Position numbers and translations under genes: made by a program. Shown piece after piece: positions 1 through 8,256 of a DNA stretch of 64,000 nucleotides (position 1 is its first letter; every line of letters begins with the position of its first letter). The stretch comes from Ruegeria sp. HKCCD7303 (GTDB lineage: Bacteria > Pseudomonadota > Alphaproteobacteria > Rhodobacterales > Rhodobacteraceae). The DNA lies in NCBI RefSeq assembly GCF_013111185.1, contig NZ_WVRE01000006.1, forward strand, positions 186,001 through 250,000. The letters are read 5' to 3'. The notes below the pieces were generated by a model, which was not told the origin of the DNA, searched no databases, and saw only the letters and a list, made by a program, of their open reading frames with translations.

Positions 1-440
1 TGCGCCAAAAGCGCGCGGATGAGTGCCAGCAGGCCGGTTTCGGCTGCGTCCAACTGATCCCGGACCCAGAGTTTGAAATCAGTCGCCACCTGGTCATTGC
101 GCGAACGTCCTGTGTGCAGACGGCCTGCGGGCTCACCAATCACCTCTTTCAACCGCGCTTCGACATTCATGTGGATGTCTTCCAATGCGGTCGAGAATTG
201 AAATTCCCCGTTCTGGATTTCTGACAAAACGGTGAGCAGCCCTTCCCGAATAGCTTCGGCGTCACTATCACTTATAACGCCTGTGGCAGCCAGCATGGCG
301 GCATGGGCGCGCGAGCCTGCGATGTCCTGGGCTGCCATCCGCTGATCGAAACCGATCGAGGCGTTGATCGCCTCCATGATCGCGTCTGGACCGGCGGCAA
401 AGCGGCCGCCCCACATCTGGTTCGAGGATTGATCGGTCAT
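1..440 (-). CDS. argH: Argininosuccinate lyase, N-terminal part (runs off window)
   Basis: Last step of arginine synthesis: splits argininosuccinate into arginine and fumarate in the cytoplasm. About 146 residues are visible, beginning with the typical MWGGRF segment at residues 9-14 and including the family signature [12 protein letters not shown]. The C-terminal two thirds, with the catalytic serine loop, lies outside the window. The ATG at 440 is only 21 bp from the start of the divergent tlpA-like gene, so the two genes must share a compact promoter region or read through each other's 5' end. Identity is clear from the motif; the rest of the protein cannot be judged here. Confidence 0.93.
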   Translation of the reverse strand, partial: MTDQSSNQMWGGRFAAGPDAIMEAINASIGFDQRMAAQDIAGSRAHAAMLAATGVISDSDAEAIREGLLTVLSEIQNGEFQFSTALEDIHMNVEARLKEVIGEPAGRLHTGRSRNDQVATDFKLWVRDQLDAAETGLLALIRALLA

Positions 441-461
441 GTAAGAAAACCCGGAGTTGAT

Positions 462-1028
462 ATGCGCCTATTTCGTCTGATCCCCCTTTATATGGCCCTT
501 GCGCTGGGTGCAAACGCCGCTTTGGCCACCGATGCCGAGACGCTGGCACCGCTGCGGGAAGACAGCCTGAAGCGCTTGATCCTGCATAAAGAGCCCAAGC
601 CTGCCAAATCCATCGAATTCCAGCTGGAAGATGAGGGTGGCGTCGGTACGCTTGCAGATTACGAAGGCAAATACGTACTGCTGAATTTCTGGGCCACCTG
701 GTGTGCGCCTTGCCGCAAGGAAATGCCTCAGATCGCGGAACTGCAGGAAGAGTTCGGAGGCGACAAGTTTCAGGTCCTGACTTTGGCGACCGGCCGAAAC
801 TCGCCCGCCGGGATCGAAAAGTTCTTTGAAGAGAACGGCATTGCCAATTTGCCCCGCCATCAGGACCCAAGCTCGGCGGCCGCGCGCGAGTTTGGCGTGA
901 TCGCGCTTCCGATCACGGTCATACTGGATCCCGAAGGCCAGGAAATCGCCCGCCTGATCGGGGATGCCGAATGGAACTCGGACAGCGCCAAAACGATCAT
1001 CTCGACACTTGTAGAAGCAAATAGCTGA
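462..1028 (+). CDS. TlpA-like thiol:disulfide oxidoreductase, exported
   Basis: Predicted envelope thioredoxin of 188 aa. The N-terminus [16 protein letters not shown] looks like a signal peptide ending near ALA (residue about 22). The active-site pair WCAPC is at C81/C84 within a thioredoxin fold, and a cis-proline segment ALPIT follows near the C-terminus. Family members keep cysteines of periplasmic partners, often in cytochrome c or oxidase assembly, reduced; the partner here is unknown. An in-frame upstream start at 303 would overlap argH and spoil the signal peptide, so I chose the ATG at 462. A strong terminator follows. Confidence 0.85.
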   Translation: MRLFRLIPLYMALALGANAALATDAETLAPLREDSLKRLILHKEPKPAKSIEFQLEDEGGVGTLADYEGKYVLLNFWATWCAPCRKEMPQIAELQEEFGGDKFQVLTLATGRNSPAGIEKFFEENGIANLPRHQDPSSAAAREFGVIALPITVILDPEGQEIARLIGDAEWNSDSAKTIISTLVEANS

Positions 1029-1065
1029 CGAATAGCGCGGTTACCACCTGTTTGTGCTACACTCG

Positions 1066-1090
1066 AACCGGCCCAAATGGGCCGGTTTTC
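1066..1090 (+). terminator. Rho-independent terminator after tlpA-like gene
   Basis: A perfect inverted repeat (arms 1066-1075 and 1078-1087, GGCCC core) with an almost absent loop is followed by a short T-run. It sits 38 bp after the stop of the TlpA-like gene. Confidence 0.75.
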
Positions 1091-1119
1091 GTTTGTGCCC
1101 TTATGGGAAGGAGGCTGCG

Positions 1120-1449
1120 ATGAAACCGGTGGTTCTTTTGATCGGAAAGCTGCCAAATGTGATCGGCGATGTGGCCAGGCAACTGGATCACCTGCCTATT
1201 CAGTGGCTGGGTGCGCACGACCTTGACGAAGTCCGTAAGCAGTTGGATGCCGAGCCTCGGATCACCTGCGCCATTTTGGGGGCAGGCCTGGATGATACGA
1301 TTCGCGGAGAGATGGTTGGCATCATTGCCGCCCGTCGTCCGGATATCTGCATCCACCTCAAGGATCGGGCATCAGGTCCTGATGGGCTGGTGCCTTTTGT
1401 CCAACGTGTTGTTCAGTACGAAATTCTGGAACGTCTGGAACGTACCTGA
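1120..1449 (+). CDS. Conserved hypothetical protein, alpha/beta fold
   Basis: A 109-aa cytoplasmic protein that I do not recognise. It starts with a beta strand (KPVVLLIG) and alternates helices and strands, rather like a receiver or Rossmann-type domain, but without a clear phospho-acceptor motif. The start was set at 1120 because an excellent AAGGAGG ribosome site ends 5 bases upstream; the longer open frame from 1054 begins inside the preceding region and overlaps the terminator. It lies upstream of another small unknown gene, 59 bp away, on the same strand. Confidence 0.6.
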   Translation: MKPVVLLIGKLPNVIGDVARQLDHLPIQWLGAHDLDEVRKQLDAEPRITCAILGAGLDDTIRGEMVGIIAARRPDICIHLKDRASGPDGLVPFVQRVVQYEILERLERT

Positions 1450-1508
1450 CGCAACGCCACCTTTGACAGCCCCAACGTGTCTTTGCAGGGTGTCCGCAGG
1501 AGGATGGG

Positions 1509-1895
1509 ATGCCGTTGGAAATACTATTGGTTCTGGTGGTCGGAGGAATCGCCGGAATCACATTGCTTTTGCATCTGACGGGCCATTCGGAGCCTTTTGT
1601 GCTGACACCCGAAACCGCACGCGCACAATGGCTGCGGCATGCACCGGACGACACCATCATTGATGTCACGATCTCGAATGACCGTCACGCGGCACTGGTG
1701 CGTACCGAAACCGGCGCAGGACTGCTGTGGTCCTTCGGTGCCGACACTGTGGCCCGGCATTTGCTGGATTTCGATTGGATCGAACGCCCCGAAGGCTTTG
1801 AAATCCAGTTTCACGACTTCGACACCCCCGGCACTCTTATCCACCTGGACGAAATAGAGCGCGCCCACTGGCGTCACCTGATGGAGCCCGAATGA
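1509..1895 (+). CDS. Hypothetical membrane-anchored protein
   Basis: 128 aa. The N-terminus (residues 3-22, LEILLVLVVGGIAGITLLLH) is one transmembrane helix; the remaining 105 residues are soluble and moderately acidic, without a motif I recognise. An AGGAGG-like ribosome site lies just before the ATG. The stop codon overlaps the start of the desaturase-like gene (ATGA at 1892), so the two are probably translated together. Function unknown; the coupling suggests a membrane or lipid-related role, which is inference only. Confidence 0.6.
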   Translation: MPLEILLVLVVGGIAGITLLLHLTGHSEPFVLTPETARAQWLRHAPDDTIIDVTISNDRHAALVRTETGAGLLWSFGADTVARHLLDFDWIERPEGFEIQFHDFDTPGTLIHLDEIERAHWRHLMEPE

Positions 1896-2863
1896 CCGAC
1901 CAGATCAGTTTCCCCGATGCCGTTCAGTGGGCGGTTCCCTTTTTTGTGGCCGCGATCTTGGCGGAATTTTTATGGATCGCCGTCAAAGGCAAAGGCGGGA
2001 GATACGAAACGCGTGATGCCGTAACTTCGTTGATCATGGGCGCAGGCAATATCGCGTCCGGGTTTCTGCTGGGCTTCATTGCTTATGGCTTTTTCATGTG
2101 GCTGTGGCAGATCACACCGCTGGATCTCGGCACGTCGATCCCGGTGATCATTCTGTGCTTTGTGCTGGACGATTTCCGTTACTACTGGGTGCACCGTTTT
2201 GGCCACCGCATCCGCTGGGTTTGGGCAAACCACGTCAATCACCACAGCTCACAGCACTACAACCTGACCACCGCTTTGCGGCAGCCCTGGACCTATACCT
2301 TTACACTGATGATGGTCGTGCGCGCGCCATTGATCCTGATCGGGTTCCATCCGGCCATGGTCCTGTTTGTCGGTGGATTGAACCTGATCTATCAGTTCTG
2401 GATTCACACCGAGGCCATCGGAAAGATGCCCCGTTGGTTCGAGGCCATTATGAACACCCCTAGTCACCACCGCGCCCATCACGGCCGGAATGCACGCTAT
2501 CTGGATTGCAACTATGCAGGCGTCTTCATCATCTGGGACAAGATGTTCGGAACCTTTGTCCCAGAGCAGGAAAACGACCGTGTCGATTTCGGACTGGTTC
2601 ACAATATCGGCACATTCAACCCGCTGCGCGTGGCCTTTCACGAATGGGTCGGCATCTGGCGTGACGCGACCCAGCCCGGTCTGACACTGCGCCAACGGCT
2701 GGCTTATTGCTTTGCCCCGCCGGGATACAGCCACGATGGCAGCCGCGACAGCTCGGAACAGATCAAGGCCAAACATCTGGCCCGTCATCCAGAAGATTGC
2801 GGAACGCCCGGGTTTGAACATTTCGACAAAAAACTGCCCACTGGACAGGCAGAGCGGGTCTGA
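1892..2863 (+). CDS. Sterol desaturase / fatty acid hydroxylase family protein
   Basis: A 323-aa integral membrane di-iron enzyme of the fatty acid hydroxylase superfamily. Several hydrophobic helices fill the first 90 residues. The histidine boxes are visible: HRFGH near residue 90, HVNHHSS shortly after, and SHHRAHH near residue 190. These bind the two irons used to hydroxylate or desaturate a lipid C-H bond. Members act on sterols, carotenoids, fatty acids or ether lipids, so the substrate cannot be assigned. It is coupled by a 4-bp overlap to the preceding small membrane protein. Confidence 0.8.
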   Translation: MTDQISFPDAVQWAVPFFVAAILAEFLWIAVKGKGGRYETRDAVTSLIMGAGNIASGFLLGFIAYGFFMWLWQITPLDLGTSIPVIILCFVLDDFRYYWVHRFGHRIRWVWANHVNHHSSQHYNLTTALRQPWTYTFTLMMVVRAPLILIGFHPAMVLFVGGLNLIYQFWIHTEAIGKMPRWFEAIMNTPSHHRAHHGRNARYLDCNYAGVFIIWDKMFGTFVPEQENDRVDFGLVHNIGTFNPLRVAFHEWVGIWRDATQPGLTLRQRLAYCFAPPGYSHDGSRDSSEQIKAKHLARHPEDCGTPGFEHFDKKLPTGQAERV

Positions 2864-2954
2864 CACCGGCGAACGCGCACCCGCCGCCCTTGAAATTCAG
2901 GCTTCGCAGGCCATATCGCTACTCATCTGTGGTCAAGAGTGAAGGAGGGTCGGC

Positions 2955-3143
2955 ATGAACCGTTTGGCAGTCATTTCAACCTATGTCGGGTTGTCCGGCC
3001 TTTTGCTCGCGATGATTACAGCGTTGAACAGCACTGCACCGGCATGGATCGCCTTGGGCTTTGCTTTGATGGTTACAGGCGTAGTAGGAGCGGTGCTGAG
3101 TGCGGCTTCGTCCCTTGCCCGCGCTTGGAGCATCTCTCGATAA
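2955..3143 (+). CDS. Small two-helix membrane protein
   Basis: 62 aa, almost wholly hydrophobic, with two predicted transmembrane segments (about residues 5-25 and 30-52) and a short basic tail. A strong GGAGGG ribosome site lies 6-8 bases before the ATG, which is the main reason to believe it. It has no motif and I do not recognise it. It lies between the desaturase-like gene and the EAL gene on the same strand. Confidence 0.5.
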   Translation: MNRLAVISTYVGLSGLLLAMITALNSTAPAWIALGFALMVTGVVGAVLSAASSLARAWSISR

Positions 3144-3239
3144 ATCCTGAATCTTCTGGCTCCTTAACCGCAGATTCATCTGTTTACCCCGAAACTGTGT
3201 CGAAACACCTGCCCCGGACATACCGTCTGTCACGGGCTG

Positions 3240-4088
3240 ATGGGAATCGGCGCTATGGGAAACAAGAAACAACTTAATGTGCCCGATGGGTCAGAAAGCC
3301 CGCTGAACGCTGCGGTGTCGACTCGCGATCGTTCGATTGTGCAGATGGCAACCGATGCGGTGAAGCACAAACAGTGCAAGTTGGCTTTTCAACCGGTCAT
3401 GCAGGCAAACGCTCCTAATGGCGTTGCGTTTTATGAAGGGTTCATTCGTGTGCTGGACGAAACAGGGAGGGTTATTCCTGCGCGCGAGTTCATGCCGCAA
3501 CTCGAAAACACCCCGATTGGCCGGGATCTGGATTGCGTTGCGCTGGAGTTTGGGTTGCGAACACTGGTGAGAAACCCTGAGATTAGGCTATCGATCAATA
3601 TGTCCGCCCGCTCGATCGGGTATTCTAGGTGGTCGGCAACCCTGGATCGGTTCCTCAAGCGTGACGCCGCACTGGGCGAGCGGCTGATCCTTGAAATTTC
3701 GGAAGGCTCGGCCATGCAAGTACCGGAATTGGTGATCGACTTTATGGACCGTTTACAGGATCGCGGCATTGCCTTTGCCCTGGATGACTTCGGTGCCAGT
3801 AATTTTTGCTTTCGCCACTTTCGTGAATTCTTGTTCGATGCCGCCAAAATTGATGGGCAGTTTGTCAGGGGTATCAGCAACAACCCCGACAATCAGACAC
3901 TTGTGCGCGCACTGATCGCAGTGGCTCGCGAGTTTGAAATTTTGGTCACCGCCGAATCGGTTGAAACACGCGAAGACGCTGCGTTTTTGACAGCCAGCGG
4001 CGTGGATTGCCTGCAAGGGTACTTGTTTGGCGCGCCAAGTGTCGCTGCCCCCTGGAAGCAGGAAAGCGTTTCAAAAACAGGAAGTTGA
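3240..4088 (+). CDS. Stand-alone EAL-domain protein (putative c-di-GMP phosphodiesterase)
   Basis: 282 aa with one EAL domain from about residue 35 and no GGDEF, sensor or membrane part. The name motif reads EGF instead of EAL (YEGFIR), but the metal- and substrate-binding residues are kept: the first Glu and Arg of YEGFIR, Asn in INMSA, Glu in LEISE, Asp-Asp in ALDDFG, Lys in AAKID, Glu in AESVET and Gln in LQGY. The loop after DDFG is ASN rather than the usual TGYSS. It may therefore hydrolyse or only bind c-di-GMP. Start is uncertain: ATG at 3240 or 3255, neither with a strong ribosome site. Confidence 0.85.
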   Translation: MGIGAMGNKKQLNVPDGSESPLNAAVSTRDRSIVQMATDAVKHKQCKLAFQPVMQANAPNGVAFYEGFIRVLDETGRVIPAREFMPQLENTPIGRDLDCVALEFGLRTLVRNPEIRLSINMSARSIGYSRWSATLDRFLKRDAALGERLILEISEGSAMQVPELVIDFMDRLQDRGIAFALDDFGASNFCFRHFREFLFDAAKIDGQFVRGISNNPDNQTLVRALIAVAREFEILVTAESVETREDAAFLTASGVDCLQGYLFGAPSVAAPWKQESVSKTGS

Positions 4089-4278
4089 CCATGGGTCAGT
4101 CAGAAAAAATCGTGCTTTTACAACGCTGAGACAAGCTGACCGTTGCTGCATGTGCAGCATTAGGCTATTGCATGAGTACTTGAGCGGGGATCACGGGGCG
4201 CTCTTGTTTCGAGGGGGGCTCCTCTCGGCCTGCGCCGTCAGAAATTCCGCTGGCCCATGACGGTAAAGGACTGATCAT
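4089..4278. other. Intergenic promoter region of phaA
   Basis: 190 bp between the EAL gene and phaA. It holds a dyad TGACC-ATG-GGTCA at 4086-4098 over the EAL stop codon, and the palindrome described separately at 4144-4159. No small gene is visible. The phaA promoter must lie here. Confidence 0.5.
4144..4159. promoter_or_regulatory. Putative PhaR operator upstream of phaA
   Basis: A perfect 16-bp palindrome TGCTGCA-TG-TGCAGCA contains CTGC-N4-GCAG. From memory, the PHA-responsive repressor PhaR of Paracoccus denitrificans binds CTGC-N3/4-GCAG sites. The position, 120 bp before the phaA start, fits control of the phaA-phaB cluster. Assignment is by motif only. Confidence 0.5.
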
Positions 4279-5454
4279 ATGACCAACGTAGTAATCGCAT
4301 CCGCCGCACGCACAGGTGTCGGCAGCTTCAGTGGTTCGTTTGCGAACACCCCTGCACATGATCTGGGCGCTGCCGTCCTGGAAGCAGTTGTCGAACGCGC
4401 CGGTGTGGACAAAGGCGAGGTTAGCGAAACAATCATGGGTCAGGTTCTGACTGCCGCCCAAGGCCAGAACCCTGCACGCCAGGCGCATATCAATGCCGGT
4501 TTGCCGCAGGAAAGCGCAGCCTGGGGCATCAACCAGGTGTGTGGTTCGGGCCTGCGCGCTGTCGCGCTGGGTGCCCAGCACATCCAGCTGGGTGACGCCG
4601 AGATCGTTGCCGCCGGTGGTCAGGAAAACATGACACTGTCGCCCCATGCCGCTGCCCTGCGCGCCGGTCACAAGATGGGCGACATGAAGTATATCGACAC
4701 GATGATCCGCGACGGTTTGTGGGATGCCTTCAACGGCTATCACATGGGTCAGACTGCCGAGAACGTTGCCGAAAAATGGCAGATCAGCCGCGACATGCAG
4801 GATGAATTTGCTGTTGCTTCGCAGAACAAGGCCGAAGCCGCCCAAAAGGCTGGCAAATTCGCAGATGAAATCGTGCCCTTCACCATCAAGACCCGCAAGG
4901 GCGATATCGTGATGGACAAGGACGAATACATCCGCCACGGCGCAACCATGGAAGCCATGGCAAAGCTGCGCCCGGCCTTCACAAAGGATGGCTCGGTTAC
5001 TGCGGCGAACGCTTCCGGCCTGAATGACGGCGCGGCAGCGACCCTGCTGATGTCAGCAGAAAACGCCGAAAAGCGTGGGATCGAGCCCCTCGCCCGCATC
5101 GCCTCTTACGCAACCGCCGGTCTGGACCCGTCGATCATGGGTGTTGGCCCGATCTATGCCTCGCGCAAGGCGCTGGAAAAGGCAGGCTGGTCGGTTGACG
5201 ATTTGGATCTGGTTGAAGCCAACGAAGCCTTTGCCGCGCAGGCCTGCGCCGTAAACAAGGACATGGGCTGGGATCCGTCGATCGTTAACGTCAACGGCGG
5301 CGCAATCGCCATCGGGCATCCGATCGGCGCGTCGGGCTGCCGTGTCCTGAACACGCTTCTGTTCGAAATGAAGCGCCGCGATGCCAAGAAGGGTCTGGCG
5401 ACCCTTTGCATCGGTGGCGGCATGGGTGTCGCCCTGTGTGTGGAGCGCGACTAA
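4279..5454 (+). CDS. phaA: Acetyl-CoA C-acetyltransferase (beta-ketothiolase)
   Basis: Condenses two acetyl-CoA to acetoacetyl-CoA, the first step of polyhydroxybutyrate synthesis; also works in ketone and butanoate metabolism. 391 aa, the usual thiolase length. The nucleophile C88 lies in NQVCGSG, the catalytic His in GHPIGASG, and the second Cys in LCIGGGMG near the C-terminus. Its partner reductase phaB follows after a terminator and 187 bp, so the pair may be expressed partly separately. A PhaR-like operator lies upstream. No PHA synthase is in the window. Confidence 0.95.
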   Translation: MTNVVIASAARTGVGSFSGSFANTPAHDLGAAVLEAVVERAGVDKGEVSETIMGQVLTAAQGQNPARQAHINAGLPQESAAWGINQVCGSGLRAVALGAQHIQLGDAEIVAAGGQENMTLSPHAAALRAGHKMGDMKYIDTMIRDGLWDAFNGYHMGQTAENVAEKWQISRDMQDEFAVASQNKAEAAQKAGKFADEIVPFTIKTRKGDIVMDKDEYIRHGATMEAMAKLRPAFTKDGSVTAANASGLNDGAAATLLMSAENAEKRGIEPLARIASYATAGLDPSIMGVGPIYASRKALEKAGWSVDDLDLVEANEAFAAQACAVNKDMGWDPSIVNVNGGAIAIGHPIGASGCRVLNTLLFEMKRRDAKKGLATLCIGGGMGVALCVERD

Positions 5455-5475
5455 GTGCGTTGACACCTGAATAAC

Positions 5476-5504
5476 AAAGGGCGTCCCTTGGGCGCCCTTT
5501 TTTG
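5476..5504 (+). terminator. Rho-independent terminator after phaA
   Basis: Arms AAAGGGCGT and GCGCCCTTT (one G-T pair) enclose a short loop and run into a T-tract, 22 bp after the phaA stop. It may lower read-through into phaB. Confidence 0.8.
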
Positions 5505-5641
5505 TTACAACAGGGTCTTACCCGTTGGATGCGACGATATTGCTACCTAAAAAGGTCAAATCCACAACGAAACAATATTGCGCACGATCACCTCTCAGAG
5601 TAACAGCATTACCAAGACGACTAAAATTGAAGGAGTCATAA

Positions 5642-6364
5642 ATGGCACGTACAGCACTCGTCACCGGCGGTTCCCGCGGCATTGGCGCAGCAATTTCCAA
5701 GGCGCTCAAAGCCGAAGGATACAATGTTGCCGCTACCTATGCAGGCAATGACGAAGCCGCCGCGAAATTCACCGAAGAAACCGGCATCAAGACCTACAAG
5801 TGGAACGTCGCCGATTATGACGAATCCAAAGCGGGTATCGAGAAAGTCGAAGCCGAGGTTGGCCCCATCGACATCGTTGTTGCCAACGCAGGCATTACGC
5901 GCGATGCGCCATTCCACAAAATGACGCCCGATCAGTGGAAAGACGTGATTGACACCAACCTGACCGGTGTCTTCAACACCGTACACCCCGTCTGGCCCGG
6001 CATGCGCGAGCGTAAATTTGGCCGCGTCATCGTCATCAGCTCGATCAACGGTCAGAAAGGTCAGTTTGCTCAGGTGAACTATGCCGCGACCAAAGCTGGC
6101 GACCTGGGCATCGTAAAGTCCCTGGCGCAGGAAGGTGCGCGCGCGGGTATTACAGCCAATGCAATCTGCCCCGGCTACATCGCAACCGAGATGGTTATGG
6201 CCGTACCGGAAAAGGTCCGCGAATCCATCATCGGTCAGATTCCGGCAGGTCGTTTGGGTGAACCTGAGGAAATCGCACGCTGCGTGGCGTTCCTGGCCTC
6301 GGACGATTCCCAATTCATCAATGGCTCGACCATCTCGGCCAACGGTGCGCAGTTCTTCGTCTGA
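5642..6364 (+). CDS. phaB: Acetoacetyl-CoA reductase
   Basis: Reduces acetoacetyl-CoA to (R)-3-hydroxybutyryl-CoA with NADPH, the second step of polyhydroxybutyrate synthesis. 240-aa short-chain dehydrogenase. The cofactor motif TGGSRGIG is at residues 8-15, NAG follows near residue 85, and the catalytic Ser and YxxxK (YAATK) are present. An AAGGAG ribosome site precedes the ATG. It follows phaA on the same strand, which separates it from the similar fatty-acid enzyme FabG; a 3-oxoacyl-ACP reductase role is the only real alternative. Confidence 0.93.
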   Translation: MARTALVTGGSRGIGAAISKALKAEGYNVAATYAGNDEAAAKFTEETGIKTYKWNVADYDESKAGIEKVEAEVGPIDIVVANAGITRDAPFHKMTPDQWKDVIDTNLTGVFNTVHPVWPGMRERKFGRVIVISSINGQKGQFAQVNYAATKAGDLGIVKSLAQEGARAGITANAICPGYIATEMVMAVPEKVRESIIGQIPAGRLGEPEEIARCVAFLASDDSQFINGSTISANGAQFFV

Positions 6365-6386
6365 TTCATTTGTCAGAAGACAAAAC

Positions 6387-6414
6387 GGGCCGGTCCTTTT
6401 GGACCGGCCCTTTT
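6387..6414 (+). terminator. Rho-independent terminator after phaB
   Basis: Perfect 10-bp stem GGGCCGGTCC/GGACCGGCCC with a TTTT loop and a following TTTT, 22 bp after the phaB stop. Confidence 0.9.
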
Positions 6415-6442
6415 CTATCCCGTAAGATCGCGCGCGCTGCGA

Positions 6443-6553
6443 TCAGCGGGAACCGAAAATGCGCTTCCAGAATTGCCAAATGACACGGCTGCGTTCTTGA
6501 TGGGCGCGCAGGATCGCCATCTGCGCGGCGGGATTTGTCGTCATCTCGATCAT
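6443..6553 (-). CDS. Micro-protein, 36 aa, unknown
   Basis: A very short open frame reading MIEMTTNPAAQMAILR at its start and ending in a basic, tryptophan-rich tail (VIWQFWKRIFGSR). A clear AGGAG ribosome site lies 6-8 bases before the ATG at 6553; a second ATG at 6544 is possible. It is divergent from the LysR-type gene and convergent with phaB. The Trp/Arg/Phe-rich C-terminal half could form an amphipathic, membrane-binding helix. I do not recognise it. Confidence 0.5.
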   Translation of the reverse strand: MIEMTTNPAAQMAILRAHQERSRVIWQFWKRIFGSR

Positions 6554-6662
6554 GGCTGTCTCCTATTCAAATCAGTTTTATTTGACCCAAGATGAATATG
6601 AAGGTTACGCTGCAAAGCTACAAACGAGCTTTCTTGGACCTTCAGTTAAGTTTTACTTCACT

Positions 6663-7610
6663 ATGAGCGACTATCTTCCCCCGCTGACCGCGCTCCGTGC
6701 GTTTGACGCCGCAGCCCGGCATATGTCTTTCGCGAAGGCGGCGGCAGAGCTGCATGTGACGCCAGCGGCCCTGTCTTTTCAGATCAAATCGCTTGAAGAA
6801 CATCTGGGCCGACCGCTGTTTCACCGACTGAACCGCGCCGTAGAGCTGACTGAGGCCGGTCGAACCCTGGCACCCGGTACAGCGGAAGGCTTTGCCGCAT
6901 TGCAAGCTGCGTGGCGCGCCGTGCGCAGGCAAGAGAACGACACCAGCTTGACCGTCACAGCCGGTCCTGCATTGACGGCCAAATGGCTGGCACCACGGCT
7001 CTACGAGTTTGCCCGCGCCCATCCTGAGATCGATCTGAAATTCTCGGCCACGCTGCGCAACATGGACCTTGAGCGGGACGATGTGGATGTCGCCATCCGC
7101 TTTGGCAATTCTGCAGATGAAGGGCTTTATTCCGTACCGGTCAGAAAAGAATGGCTAACCCCGGTCATGACACCAGAACTGGCGGAACAATTCGACACCC
7201 CGGAAAGCCTGCGACACGCCCCATTGATCCATGACGATTCGATCAGTTTTCTGACCCCGCCCTGCGACTGGCCCGCTTGGTTCCGCGCCATGGGGGTCGA
7301 TTTCACCCCGACTCATGGCGCGCATTTTTCAAATGCCGATCACGCAATTGACGCCGCTGTCGCCGGTGTCGGAGTGGCGCTTGGACGACGCGCCATGATT
7401 CTCAAAGATCTGACCGAAGGCCGCTTGGTCGCACCCTTCAAAGTGGCCTTGGAAACACAAGGCCGATTCCGGTTTTTATGCCTGCCTGGAGCCGAGAAAA
7501 AGCCTCAGATCGCGGCCTTCCGAGATTGGTTCCTGACCGAGATCGAAAAAACCGCGCATATATCAGATGAGTTTGAAATCATACCGATTAAAGAGGTTTC
7601 CACCTCGTAA
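6663..7610 (+). CDS. LysR-type transcriptional regulator, GcvA-like
   Basis: 315-aa DNA-binding regulator. The N-terminal winged helix (LTALRAFDAAARHMSF, then AAAELHVTPAALS) matches the GcvA subgroup, and the rest is the periplasmic-binding-protein-like effector domain. The ligand is unknown; GcvA itself responds to glycine and purines. I start it at ATG 6663 (MSDYLPPLT) because the family begins there; the open frame continues upstream to 6552 but that stretch lacks homology-like features and overlaps the micro-ORF. Its target may be the divergent micro-ORF or a distant gene. Confidence 0.88.
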   Translation: MSDYLPPLTALRAFDAAARHMSFAKAAAELHVTPAALSFQIKSLEEHLGRPLFHRLNRAVELTEAGRTLAPGTAEGFAALQAAWRAVRRQENDTSLTVTAGPALTAKWLAPRLYEFARAHPEIDLKFSATLRNMDLERDDVDVAIRFGNSADEGLYSVPVRKEWLTPVMTPELAEQFDTPESLRHAPLIHDDSISFLTPPCDWPAWFRAMGVDFTPTHGAHFSNADHAIDAAVAGVGVALGRRAMILKDLTEGRLVAPFKVALETQGRFRFLCLPGAEKKPQIAAFRDWFLTEIEKTAHISDEFEIIPIKEVSTS

Positions 7611-7959
7611 CTAAAATGCAGCGGAAATCGGATTTTTGGCCGCTTTATTATGGGCATTATTTGACAAATTCACATTCGAATCCGAACCTGCGCCAACCCT
7701 ACTATGGAACACGACCTGCTTCGCGATTGACGGAACGATTGGAGTGCGCTGGGCCTGTCGGGCTAGCGTTCTATGTGCGGGACGTCGAGGTCATGCAAGG
7801 CGACATTCAAATTCTTGGAGCCTCGTCTTACGCGGCCTCTTTGTTGTCAACGCTGGCTTTAGTTGTGGCCGGGACCGCCGCCTCATCCTGAGGGCTTGCG
7901 ATCGCGACCTTGTTGATCACTGGCGGGGCCTTGATCGCGGCCCGCTCCAGCCTGAAATC
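7611..7959. other. 349-bp stretch without a convincing gene
   Basis: Plus-strand open frames here (from 7616 and 7636) have no ribosome site, domain or coding-like composition. On the minus strand the frame of the YdcH-like gene stays open for 43 codons beyond its TAA, to a stop at 7828, with an Ala/Pro/Lys/Glu-rich content. That may be a decayed tail of an older gene or chance. No terminator or RNA structure stands out. Confidence 0.4.
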
Positions 7960-8124
7960 TTAGGCAGACAGGCGTTCGATCTCTTCTTTCAGCTTAAGTT
8001 TCTGTTTTTTCAACTGAGCAATATGAAGATCATCAATGCCCGGCGAGCGTTGGGCTTGTTCCACTTCGAGACCGAGAGATTCGTGCTTTTTCTTCAGTTC
8101 CGTCAGATGTGCGCTCACGCTCAT
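7960..8124 (-). CDS. YdcH-like (DUF465) small coiled-coil protein
   Basis: 54 aa, highly charged and helical, with the pattern of the DUF465/YdcH family: SAHLTELKKKHESL at the start, a DDLHIAQLKKQKLKLKEEI helix and an ERLSA end. A textbook AAGGAGG site lies just before the ATG at 8124, so the longer open frame to 8175 was rejected. Members are very common in alphaproteobacteria but have no established role. The short hairpin-like coiled coil suggests a protein-binding partner. Confidence 0.8.
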   Translation of the reverse strand: MSVSAHLTELKKKHESLGLEVEQAQRSPGIDDLHIAQLKKQKLKLKEEIERLSA

Positions 8125-8256
8125 TGCGATCCTCCTTGGTTTACGTGTCTGTAGTTCACGTAAGAAGTTGACCACATCGTTTCCACCCTGTCACGCTGCA
8201 CAAGCACAGAATCTGTAATAAATCCGACAAAATCGGCTGGTCATTGCCGATCGCCG

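Noticed and set aside
7616..8154. Two plus-strand frames of 91 and 172 codons
   Set aside because: The longer covers the well-supported YdcH-like gene on the other strand; neither has a ribosome site.
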